This document shows, piece after piece, positions 15,002-21,773 of a stretch of 22,477 nucleotides of DNA. Both the position numbers and the translations under genes were made by a program. This DNA comes from CAKOSP01 sp964369845. Its GTDB lineage: Bacteria; Bacillota_I; Bacilli_A; RF39; UBA660. Numbering within the stretch: position 1 is the first letter of the stretch; every line of letters starts with the position of its first letter. The notes beneath the pieces are model-generated. The model did no database searches. It was not told where the DNA came from and saw nothing but the letters and a program-made list of their open reading frames with translations. The DNA lies in the NCBI GenBank assembly GCA_964369845.1, contig CAYJFJ010000020.1, forward strand, positions 1 through 22,477, read 5' to 3'.

Positions 15002-15427
15002 ATGCAAAAGTTTAATACTAGCGTTCCAGGATACTCTAAAAAAGAAGTCAATAAATTTGTAGATGATGTTATAAAAGAATATGAAGAACTTTTAAATAAA
15101 CTAAAATTATCTGATCAAAGGTGTTTAGCTTTAGAACAAGAAATTGAAAAGTATAAAAATTTAGAAGGGACATTAAATAGAGCAATTCTCTTAGCTGAAG
15201 AATCTGCAAATAACATTAGACGTTCAACATTTGACGAATCAAAATTATTACTTGAAGACGCTAAGAAAAATGCTTCTAGAATCGTTAATAATGCTCTTTT
15301 AAGAGCAGAGAAAATAGAATCAGAAGCTGAAAATTTAAGAAGAAAAGTATTTGTATTTAAAAAACGATTTAGAAATATGGTAGAAGACTCACTAGATGAA
15401 ATTGAGAAATTTGATGATATGGTTTAA
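15002..15427 (+). CDS. divIVA: DivIVA-family septum and pole protein
   Basis: Curvature-sensing coiled-coil scaffold at septa and poles. The 141 residues start with the family's membrane-binding module (FNTSVPGYSKKEVNKFVDDV, then EYEELL) followed by long coiled-coil heptads (about 28-60 and 70-135), ending in KFDDMV. It is shorter than B. subtilis DivIVA (about 164 aa) but longer than GpsB, and the position after sepF supports DivIVA. AAAGGAG precedes the ATG. Co-transcription with sepF places two membrane-associated divisome organisers in one unit. Confidence 0.9.
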   Translation: MQKFNTSVPGYSKKEVNKFVDDVIKEYEELLNKLKLSDQRCLALEQEIEKYKNLEGTLNRAILLAEESANNIRRSTFDESKLLLEDAKKNASRIVNNALLRAEKIESEAENLRRKVFVFKKRFRNMVEDSLDEIEKFDDMV

Positions 15428-15429
15428 AA

Positions 15430-15453
15430 GTGAGTTTTACTCATATTTTTTTT
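15430..15453 (+). terminator. Terminator after divIVA
   Basis: TGAGT (15431-15435) pairs with ACTCA (15439-15443) around a TTT loop, extended by a G-U pair, followed by A and eight T residues. Confidence 0.75.
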
Positions 15454-15460
15454 AGAAAAA

Positions 15461-15466
15461 TATAAA
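15461..15466 (+). promoter_or_regulatory. Possible -10 box for the cdsA-rseP gene
   Basis: TATAAA followed after six bases by GGAGG, so the SD would lie at the 5' end of a leader of about 10 nt. No good -35 is visible, so readthrough from sepF-divIVA may matter. Confidence 0.4.
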
Positions 15467-15482
15467 TTATTAGGAGGTTTAT

Positions 15483-17312
15483 ATGAAAAGTAGAATATTA
15501 AGTGCACTTGTGATGTTAATTATATGTGTGCCATTAATTTATTTTGGTTCACATGTATATAATGCAGGTGTAATCATTTTATCAGCGCTAGCTTACAAAG
15601 AAATGTTAAACTTAAAGTGGTTTAAAGAGTTACCACTTGTAGTAAAATTATTAGGTTTTGTTACAATGATAAATACTGTGATAAGTGGAGTTTACTTCAC
15701 AAAAGGTATTGATTATATTGTATTATTAGTTCCATTTATAGTTACATATTTAGTATCTATTATGTTTAAAACAAGAAAATATACAACTAAAGAAGTAATG
15801 TATTTACTATTACTTGTACTTTTAATAGGTTTTGGATTTAATGGTCTTATAATGTTTAGAATAGACATTAAGATGCTGTTATATATTGTATTAATTTGTG
15901 TACTATCAGATACATTTGCTTATATTACAGGAATGCTTATAGGAAAACATAAGTTATGTCCTAGTATAAGTCCTAAAAAAACAATAGAAGGCTCTATTGG
16001 AGGATTAATAGTATCAGTAGTGTTAGTGTCATTATATTCACATTTTATTTTAGAAAGTTTAACTATTTGGGTATTTATAGGTACAGTTATCTTAGCTATA
16101 ATGTCACAACTAGGAGATTTATTATTTAGTAAAATAAAAAGAGTAAATGATATAAAAGATTTTTCTAATTTAATTCCAGGCCATGGTGGTATTTTAGATA
16201 GACTAGATAGTGTTTTAGTAGTATCGTTTACATATATGTTATATATATTAATAACTTTAACAGGTCTTGGATCAGTAATATTATTAATATTAATATTAGG
16301 GGCTATAATTTTAATTCATGAATTAGGTCACTTCATGTGGGCAAAAATATTTAAAGTTCACATTTACGAATTTTCTTTAGGTATGGGACCAGTTTTATTA
16401 TCTAAAAAAGGAAAAGATAATGTAGATTATAATATAAGAGCTGTTCCAATTGGTGGATTTGTATCTATGGCTGGAGAAGTTTATGAAGACGGTGAAGAAA
16501 ACAAAATAGAAAAAAGTAGTTACATGTGTAATAAGCCATGGTGGCAAAGAATAATCATCTTAGTAGCAGGTGTAACATACAACTTCATTTCTGCGATAAT
16601 AATATTATTCTTTATATCGTTTTTATGGAAAGCACCAACGCAAACAACAGAAATTAAAGCTGTATCACCAGGTTTACCAATGGAAGCAGCTGGTATTAAA
16701 GAAGGCGATGTAATAGTAGAAATTAATGGGCATAAAACATCATCATGGGATGTAGCTCAAATAGTGTTATTTTTTGAAGATGAAGATAATGTATATGAAT
16801 TTAAAGTAGATAGAGATGGAGAAGTTTTAACATTTAACGTTACACCATCAGTAATTAAAGATGAAAACGGTAATGAAGTAAGACAGTTTGGTATTCATAT
16901 AAATGCAGTTGAACCTGAAGGAATAGTAGACAGTTTAAAATACTCTGTTACAAGATTTGGTACAATTGTTGAAAGTATGATTTTAACTTTATCAGGATTA
17001 TTTACCGGAAAATTAAGTTTAGGAGCATTATCAGGACCTATTGGAATGTACGAAGCAGTAGATGCATCAGCATCAGCAGGACTTCTATCAGTTTTCTCAT
17101 TAATTGCTTTATTATCAATAAATGTAGGTTTCTTAAACATATTACCATTCCCAGCATTTGATGGAGGAAGAGTAATATTTGTATTTATCGAAAAAATCAA
17201 GGGAAGCCCAGTTAACTCAAAAGTAGAAAATATGTTCCACTTTGTAGGATTTATTTTACTGATGATACTTACTGTTTACATAGCAATTCAAGATATAATA
17301 AGATTATCATAA
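15483..17312 (+). CDS. Fusion of CDP-diglyceride synthase (CdsA) and RseP/RasP-type site-2 protease
   Basis: One 609-residue frame holds two complete enzymes. Residues about 1-258 are CdsA, a polytopic membrane enzyme making CDP-diacylglycerol from phosphatidate and CTP. Its signature spans Ser216-Asp242 (SKIKR, then KDFSNLIPGHGGILDRLD). Residues about 262-609 are an intramembrane M50 protease. The zinc motif HELGH lies in the first helix (His279, Glu280, His283). One PDZ domain follows (about 385-455, with AAGIKEGDVIVEING), and LNILPFPAFDGG carries the third ligand Asp560. The last CdsA helix runs directly into the first protease helix, with no linker, stop or internal SD. In many Bacilli cdsA, dxr and rasP are neighbours; here dxr is absent and the outer two are joined. 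AGGAGG lies five bases before the ATG. Confidence 0.93.
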   Translation: MKSRILSALVMLIICVPLIYFGSHVYNAGVIILSALAYKEMLNLKWFKELPLVVKLLGFVTMINTVISGVYFTKGIDYIVLLVPFIVTYLVSIMFKTRKYTTKEVMYLLLLVLLIGFGFNGLIMFRIDIKMLLYIVLICVLSDTFAYITGMLIGKHKLCPSISPKKTIEGSIGGLIVSVVLVSLYSHFILESLTIWVFIGTVILAIMSQLGDLLFSKIKRVNDIKDFSNLIPGHGGILDRLDSVLVVSFTYMLYILITLTGLGSVILLILILGAIILIHELGHFMWAKIFKVHIYEFSLGMGPVLLSKKGKDNVDYNIRAVPIGGFVSMAGEVYEDGEENKIEKSSYMCNKPWWQRIIILVAGVTYNFISAIIILFFISFLWKAPTQTTEIKAVSPGLPMEAAGIKEGDVIVEINGHKTSSWDVAQIVLFFEDEDNVYEFKVDRDGEVLTFNVTPSVIKDENGNEVRQFGIHINAVEPEGIVDSLKYSVTRFGTIVESMILTLSGLFTGKLSLGALSGPIGMYEAVDASASAGLLSVFSLIALLSINVGFLNILPFPAFDGGRVIFVFIEKIKGSPVNSKVENMFHFVGFILLMILTVYIAIQDIIRLS

Positions 17313-17334
17313 AAGACTATAAAGTCTTTTTTTT
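17311..17334 (+). terminator. Terminator after the cdsA-rseP gene
   Basis: A perfect 8-bp stem AAAAGACT (17311-17318) with AGTCTTTT (17323-17330), loop ATAA, then more T residues. It starts in the stop codon and ends one base before the next -35 box. Confidence 0.92.
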
Positions 17335-17335
17335 A

Positions 17336-17364
17336 TTGACTTGTTGTAACAAATGAGGTACAAT
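17336..17364 (+). promoter_or_regulatory. Promoter of the 17385 gene
   Basis: TTGACT at 17336-17341, a 17-bp spacer, TACAAT at 17359-17364. The predicted start near 17371 gives a leader of about 14 nt with AAGGGGA just inside it. Confidence 0.8.
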
Positions 17365-17384
17365 ATATTAATAAGGGGAAAATT

Positions 17385-17969
17385 ATGAAGAAAAATAATA
17401 GAGATGAATATTTCTCAGAAATTGATATAGCATATCAAATTATATCCGATTTAGATATTAATTCTTTGGACGAATATGATGAAAAAGAATTAGAAGAATT
17501 AAGAGAAATATTTGAACTTGCAAAAAGCGGAGTAAAATCAGAAGTGCAAAAACGAGCAAGAAAAAGAAAATATCAAGAAAGCTCATTAAAGTCATTTTTT
17601 ATAGGAACAACAGCTGTGACAATACTAGCTTTCCAGTTAAGTGCATTACTTGTATTTCAAACAAATGTAGTAGTAAGCTCTTTATTAATGCTAAGTATGG
17701 CGCCAAGTGTGGCAGTAGCAGTTAAAGAGTATGTATCATCTATAGTAAGTGCAAAAAAAGATAAAAAATTAGTATTAGAGCCATTAAAAAAAGATCCATC
17801 TGAAATGATCGATCTAATAAATAATAAAGATAATCAATTACTAGATTATACAATAGTCAAAAGACACACTTTATTCGAAAAAAACTTAGAAAATAAAATG
17901 AGTTATCATTCACCAAAAATAGATAAAGAAGAAAAGTTAAATACTTCTTACTATAGAGTTAGAAATTAA
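17385..17969 (+). CDS. Two-TM hypothetical membrane protein, 194 aa
   Basis: No family recognised. An acidic N-terminal helical region (residues 1-50, LDEYDEKELEELREIFELA) leads to a strongly basic stretch (VQKRARKRKYQ, 54-64). Two hydrophobic helices follow (about 71-91 and 95-118). The C-terminal tail (about 120-194) is polar and Lys-rich. Basic residues on both sides of the hairpin suggest both termini are cytoplasmic. No enzymatic motif is seen. The start is supported by AAGGGGA six bases before the ATG. It is convergent with uvsE; the two stop codons are separated by two bases. Confidence 0.8.
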   Translation: MKKNNRDEYFSEIDIAYQIISDLDINSLDEYDEKELEELREIFELAKSGVKSEVQKRARKRKYQESSLKSFFIGTTAVTILAFQLSALLVFQTNVVVSSLLMLSMAPSVAVAVKEYVSSIVSAKKDKKLVLEPLKKDPSEMIDLINNKDNQLLDYTIVKRHTLFEKNLENKMSYHSPKIDKEEKLNTSYYRVRN

Positions 17970-17971
17970 AC

Positions 17972-18901
17972 TTATAAAGTTATTGTCGTACCATCTATTT
18001 TATAAGTTGTATAATATTTAAGTTCACGTATTAACTTAAATAAAGCTTCGTCTTTTTTCTTAGCTTCTATCATTATATCTACGTTTTTGTCAAAAGATTT
18101 TAAAATCTTTAAAAAATCTATGAATTCAAATACATTAATATAGTCATGATGTGTTCTGAATTCTTTTTTTAATTTACTTTTAGGAGAAGAAAAATGCATT
18201 TTAGGATTAATACCATTCCAAGATTTAAAAACACTTTCTAGTAAATACATTATATCAGTATCTGATTTATTACAAATATGATGATGATAATCTAAGACAA
18301 CAGGTATATCAATTTTTTTAGAAATACATAGACAATCTTCGATGTTGTAAACTTTATCATCATTTTCAATAGCTATGCATTTTTGAAGATGAATAGGTAA
18401 TGTTTTAAAAGTTTTAATAAAACGCTCTATACTTTTAGCTTTACCAAAAACAGAACTACCAACGTGGAGTAGTATTAATTTATAAGGCACATTCATAGCC
18501 TTTAATAAGTTATAATGATATTCTAAATTATTAATAGAGTTTTCAATAACTTCTTTTTTCACACTATTTAAAACAGTGTATTGATCCGGATGAAAATCAA
18601 CTCTAATATCTTTTAGAAAATAATTTATCTCATCATAATATTTTTGATACTTTTTAATATAGTCAAATTCAACTTCTTTTTTAGTTGCAAGAGGTATTAA
18701 ACCAGAAGATATTCTAAAAAAATGAATATCATTTTTCAAATTATATATTAATAATTTTTTCAAATTTATCAAATTAGAAACTATTAAATTATCAAGTTTA
18801 TTTAAATCAGGATTACTAGCATAATTAGTATAAGTAGTAGTTTTACATGAAGTAATATCTAAAGTAACTGTATTACATGCATATCCAAGTCTAACTTTCA
18901 T
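17972..18901 (-). CDS. uvsE: UV damage endonuclease UvsE/UVDE
   Basis: Single-enzyme repair nuclease that nicks DNA 5' of UV photoproducts and some other lesions. The 309 residues have the family's TIM-barrel motifs in order: VRLGYACN at the N-terminus, HFFRISSGLIPLAT, DFHPDQY, LLHVGSS, IENDD, VLDYHHHIC, MHFSSPK, HHDYI and DIMIEAKKKDEALFKL. The His, Glu and Asp metal ligands expected of the family appear present. The length is normal (about 300-320). GGTGAT lies five bases before the ATG, and the predicted transcript start coincides with the SD. It is structurally related to endonuclease IV, also in this window. UVDE occurs patchily in Firmicutes. Confidence 0.93.
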   Translation of the reverse strand: MKVRLGYACNTVTLDITSCKTTTYTNYASNPDLNKLDNLIVSNLINLKKLLIYNLKNDIHFFRISSGLIPLATKKEVEFDYIKKYQKYYDEINYFLKDIRVDFHPDQYTVLNSVKKEVIENSINNLEYHYNLLKAMNVPYKLILLHVGSSVFGKAKSIERFIKTFKTLPIHLQKCIAIENDDKVYNIEDCLCISKKIDIPVVLDYHHHICNKSDTDIMYLLESVFKSWNGINPKMHFSSPKSKLKKEFRTHHDYINVFEFIDFLKILKSFDKNVDIMIEAKKKDEALFKLIRELKYYTTYKIDGTTITL

Positions 18902-18917
18902 TTATATCACCAGTTAT

Positions 18918-18923
18918 ATTATA
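18918..18923 (-). promoter_or_regulatory. -10 box of uvsE
   Basis: Perfect TATAAT read on the minus strand, six bases before GGTGA; the predicted leader is ten bases. No convincing -35 at the right distance. Confidence 0.6.
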
Positions 18924-18978
18924 TCCAGAAATTTTTGTAATATTTTGTAATAATTTATAAATATAATTATTTTTCTAG

Positions 18979-18984
18979 TATAAT
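18979..18984 (+). promoter_or_regulatory. -10 box of the DUF3800 gene
   Basis: Perfect TATAAT, with the predicted start at about 18991, one base before the ATG at 18992. No clear -35. It overlaps the upstream in-frame ATG at 18983, arguing against that start. Confidence 0.6.
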
Positions 18985-18991
18985 GATTTTT

Positions 18992-19660
18992 ATGAAATAT
19001 TACTCTCAAAAAATAATTATATTTATAGATGATTCAGGTGTAATGCATATAAATGATGAATACGTATTATATGGTGGAGTATTCTTTAAAAGTGATGAAT
19101 CTTACGAAACGTTTAAAAAGAATTACATAAATATTAAAAAAAATAATAAAAAAGAACTTAAATTTAGTAAAGACAAATACAAAATAAAAAATATAATGAA
19201 CTTCTTAATTAAGCAAAATACATTTGTTGTAATAATAAAAAATAAAAATATAAATGAAAAAATAATAAACGATAAAAAATCTAGAGGAAGACTTAAAGAT
19301 TATGCTCAAAGAATAATTATAAAAAAAATAGTACTTTATCTTATAACTAATAAAAAAATAAATTCTGAAAACACAACTCATATAAATATTTATATAGATG
19401 AATCAAACATAAAAAGTAACGCTTATAGAATTTATTCAAAAGATATATACAAAGAGCTAAAAAAAGGTATATATAATAAAAAATATAATATTAATTTCAA
19501 ACCTATATTAACTAGTAATTTAAAAGTGGAAGTAAAGTATATAAATTCAAAAGAGAGTACCGGAATAGAAGCTTCGGATTTAGTAGTAGGCTATGTAAGA
19601 AAAAATATGCTTAAAAAAAATCTATATAAAGAAATTAAAATAATAAAGAAAATAATATAA
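18992..19660 (+). CDS. DUF3800 family protein
   Basis: 222 residues from the chosen start. The pattern fits DUF3800, a family with a predicted RNase H-like fold and conserved acidic residues. IIIFIDDSG (Asp13, Asp14) opens the first strand, followed by YVLYGGVFF. INIYIDESN (Asp136, Glu137) lies mid-protein and GIEASDLVVGYV (Asp196) near the end. These could form a metal site, so nuclease activity is plausible but unproven. The protein is extremely rich in Lys, Ile and Asn, more so than its neighbours. There is no SD before either ATG (18983, 18992). TATAAT at 18979-18984 makes 18992 the natural start of a leaderless mRNA. DUF3800 genes often occur in mobile or defence contexts, but no partner or element boundary is visible here. 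Confidence 0.8.
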   Translation: MKYYSQKIIIFIDDSGVMHINDEYVLYGGVFFKSDESYETFKKNYINIKKNNKKELKFSKDKYKIKNIMNFLIKQNTFVVIIKNKNINEKIINDKKSRGRLKDYAQRIIIKKIVLYLITNKKINSENTTHINIYIDESNIKSNAYRIYSKDIYKELKKGIYNKKYNINFKPILTSNLKVEVKYINSKESTGIEASDLVVGYVRKNMLKKNLYKEIKIIKKII

Positions 19661-19687
19661 AAACCACTACTTAAAATGTAGTGGTTT
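19661..19687. terminator. Shared terminator between the convergent DUF3800 gene and tmcAL
   Basis: A perfect 10-bp stem (19661-19670 with 19678-19687) and a 7-base loop. On the minus strand a T run follows, making a good tmcAL terminator. On the plus strand the T tail is interrupted. The left arm contains the tmcAL stop, and the rest encodes its last residues. Confidence 0.9.
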
Positions 19688-20788
19688 ACCTTTATTTTCA
19701 AAACCGAAAACTTCTTTATCAGTAATCATTTCATAAATTAGTGCGCATATTTTTTCATATTCATACATTTTAGACTCTCTATTTATATTAAAAGAAAGAA
19801 GACAATCTTTTTTTATAGAATTTAAATATTCTTTACCATTAGAGTTAAATCCTAGAATTCTTATATATTCATACTTAGCATTTTTAGCGTCCTTCTTAGT
19901 CAAACCTATTAATATATGAGTAAGCATTCGATTAATTTTATTATAAGTATATCTTTTTGTTTTAATGCTCAAAATAAAATCTTCTAAACTCTGCGAAAGA
20001 ATTATTTCTTTTCTTAATTTATTTTCAATACCTTCATCTACATCTAAGTATTTATCTAAATTATCATCTGTTAAGATTTTAAGTTTCAAAAATTCAAATA
20101 GTTTACTTTTATTAATCGTAACTATTTCTTCTTTAACAAAAGGAGGTACAAATGTATCAATTGCTATTTTATTTTTAAGTTTAATTCTTATATTAGAAGC
20201 ACTAACAATAGTATCATTAGATTGATTATCGTGAAAACTATTAGTTCTTTGTACAGTATCTATATTAATATTAAATTTATTTTTAATTATTGCTTTAGTA
20301 TAAGAAATACCTAATAAATCATTCGGAGTAAATTCAAAATCATCCAGTTCAAGAGCTTTAGCTAAAGCAGAAGGATAATTAATACCAGTTTTCATAAAAC
20401 TTTGAACTTTGTTATCATAACTCTCATCATAAAGCTGAGTATTTGCAATTTTAACAAGTATATCTTTGTTATTTTTTTCACTACCAAAAACTAAAGTATC
20501 TACACACAAGTGATTTAAAAGTGTTAATGCAGAGTTAGCAAAGGTATCAGCACTTTGAGTTCCAAAAAGAGCAAAGTGATCTATTACAATATCTACTCCA
20601 TACATTAAAGATAATTTAGTTTTTGCTTCTTTAGTTAAAACAGAGGCTTCTCCTCTTTCTAAAAAATAACCATTTAAAATTAAAATTACAGTATATCCAT
20701 CATATTTTCTTTTAACTTCATTTATAAAATGTAAATGTCCATTGTGAAATGGATTAAATTCACATATAATTCCTACAGCTTTTTTCAT
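19667..20788 (-). CDS. tmcAL: tRNA(Met) cytidine acetate ligase TmcAL
   Basis: Makes N4-acetylcytidine at the wobble position of elongator tRNA-Met using acetate and ATP (B. subtilis YlbM). The 373 residues begin AVGIICEFNPFHNGHLHF, with the HIGH-like nucleotidyltransferase motif HNGH at 15-18, followed by LNGYFLERGEASVLTKEAK. Further family blocks are FGTQSADTFANSALTLLN, LVFGSE, the proline-containing NYPSALAKAL, NDLLGISYTKAI and VSASNIRIKL. The C-terminal domain is shorter than in B. subtilis (about 415 aa). GGTGAT lies close before the ATG, and a near-consensus promoter gives only a nine-base leader. It is divergent from miaA, another tRNA-modification gene, and their -35 boxes overlap. 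Confidence 0.94.
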   Translation of the reverse strand: MKKAVGIICEFNPFHNGHLHFINEVKRKYDGYTVILILNGYFLERGEASVLTKEAKTKLSLMYGVDIVIDHFALFGTQSADTFANSALTLLNHLCVDTLVFGSEKNNKDILVKIANTQLYDESYDNKVQSFMKTGINYPSALAKALELDDFEFTPNDLLGISYTKAIIKNKFNINIDTVQRTNSFHDNQSNDTIVSASNIRIKLKNKIAIDTFVPPFVKEEIVTINKSKLFEFLKLKILTDDNLDKYLDVDEGIENKLRKEIILSQSLEDFILSIKTKRYTYNKINRMLTHILIGLTKKDAKNAKYEYIRILGFNSNGKEYLNSIKKDCLLSFNINRESKMYEYEKICALIYEMITDKEVFGFENKGKPLHFK

Positions 20789-20803
20789 TTCATCACCAAT
20801 TTA

Positions 20804-20832
20804 AATATACATTACAGTTAAACATTTGTCAA
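20804..20832 (-). promoter_or_regulatory. Promoter of tmcAL
   Basis: Read on the minus strand: consensus TTGACA (20832-20827), a 17-bp spacer, TATATT (20809-20804). The predicted start at 20797 is the first G of GGTGA. The -35 overlaps the miaA -35 by five bases. Confidence 0.85.
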
Positions 20833-20854
20833 ATAAGTAACTTTATATTATAAT
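20826..20854 (+). promoter_or_regulatory. Promoter of miaA
   Basis: TTGTCA at 20826-20831, a 17-bp spacer, perfect TATAAT at 20849-20854. The predicted start near 20861 gives a 13-nt leader with AGGTGA almost at its 5' end. Confidence 0.85.
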
Positions 20855-20873
20855 AAACCTAAAGGTGATTAAA

Positions 20874-21722
20874 ATGATTTTAGCAGTAGTAGGACCAACC
20901 GGAGTTGGAAAAACAAGAATGAGTGAGTATTTATCAGAAAAATATGATGCAATAGTAATAAACTGTGATGCAGTGCAGGTTTATAAAAAATTAGATATTG
21001 GAAGTGCTAAAGTAAAAGCCGAAGAAAAAAGTAGTAAAAAACATTACTTATTTGACATTAAAGATATAAAAGAAGATTATTCAGTAGCAGATTATCAAAA
21101 AGATATAAGAAAAATTCTTGATGAAAATAAAGATAAAAACATAGTAATAGTAGGGGGAACAGGATTATATCTATCAGCAGGAATATATAATTATGAATTT
21201 AGTCAAACAGTAAAAGATGAATCTTTAGAAGCATTTACTAATGAGAAGTTATATTCTTTAGCTATAAAAAAAGATCCAAACTGTGATATCCATCAAAACA
21301 ACAGAGTTAGATTAATAAATTTTTTAAGCAAGGAAAAAATAAGTACTAAAGCAAATGAACTACTATACGATGTGAAAATAATCGGCTTAGAAGCTCCAAG
21401 AGAAGTATTATATAAAAAAATTGATTTAAGAGTAGAAAATATGTTTGAAGAAGGTTTATTAGAAGAAGTTAAAAGTCTATATTCCTATAAAGAGAATAGC
21501 AGAGTGTTAAATTCTGCTATAGGATATAAAGAGTTAATAGAGTTTTTGGATAACAAAAAAACTTTAAAAGAAGCTACTGAAGAAATAAAACAAAATAGTA
21601 GAAGATATGCTAAAAGACAATTTACTTGGTTTAAAAATAAAATGAATGTAAAATGGTTTGAAGTAAACTATGAAAATTTTGATGAAACTATAAAAGAAGT
21701 AGAAAACTATATAGAAAATTAA
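20874..21722 (+). CDS. miaA: tRNA dimethylallyltransferase MiaA
   Basis: Adds a dimethylallyl group from DMAPP to A37 of tRNAs reading UNN codons. 282 residues from the ATG at 20874; the in-frame GTG at 20865 is itself part of the SD AGGTGA and is rejected. The P-loop GPTGVGKT is at 7-14. It is followed by INCDAVQVYKKLDIGSAKV (target-adenosine region), HYLFDIKDIKEDYSVADYQ, IVGGTGLYLSAGIY, then NNRVRLINFL and RVENMFEEGLLEEV. The C-terminal RRYAKRQFTWFKNK is the family's tRNA-binding signature. Slightly short compared with the usual 300-315 residues. No terminator follows; the next promoter begins five bases after the stop. Confidence 0.96.
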   Translation: MILAVVGPTGVGKTRMSEYLSEKYDAIVINCDAVQVYKKLDIGSAKVKAEEKSSKKHYLFDIKDIKEDYSVADYQKDIRKILDENKDKNIVIVGGTGLYLSAGIYNYEFSQTVKDESLEAFTNEKLYSLAIKKDPNCDIHQNNRVRLINFLSKEKISTKANELLYDVKIIGLEAPREVLYKKIDLRVENMFEEGLLEEVKSLYSYKENSRVLNSAIGYKELIEFLDNKKTLKEATEEIKQNSRRYAKRQFTWFKNKMNVKWFEVNYENFDETIKEVENYIEN

Positions 21723-21726
21723 AAGA

Positions 21727-21754
21727 TTGACATTTATATTATTAAGAGTATACT
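21727..21754 (+). promoter_or_regulatory. Promoter of the 21774 gene
   Basis: Consensus TTGACA at 21727-21732, a 16-bp spacer, TATACT at 21749-21754. The predicted start at 21761 is the first base of AGGAG. From the -10 to the start codon it matches the 7507-7534 block with one mismatch. Confidence 0.8.
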
Positions 21755-21773
21755 TAAACTAGGAGATGATAAA

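Noticed and set aside
12672..17200. Minus-strand frames inside PBP, efp, sepF/divIVA and cdsA-rseP, for example 12672-12890, 13382-13588, 13986-14168, 14860-15051 and 16895-17200
   Set aside because: All are antisense to recognised proteins, have no SD, and encode sequences typical of reverse-frame translation.
17969..17981. Small inverted repeat (AACTT/AAGTT) between the 17385 gene and uvsE
   Set aside because: Only five A-T-rich base pairs and no T tract, so not listed as a terminator, although the convergent genes probably need one.
19965..20225. Plus-strand frame inside tmcAL
   Set aside because: Antisense to a clear TmcAL; Ser/Leu/Ile-rich shadow without SD.
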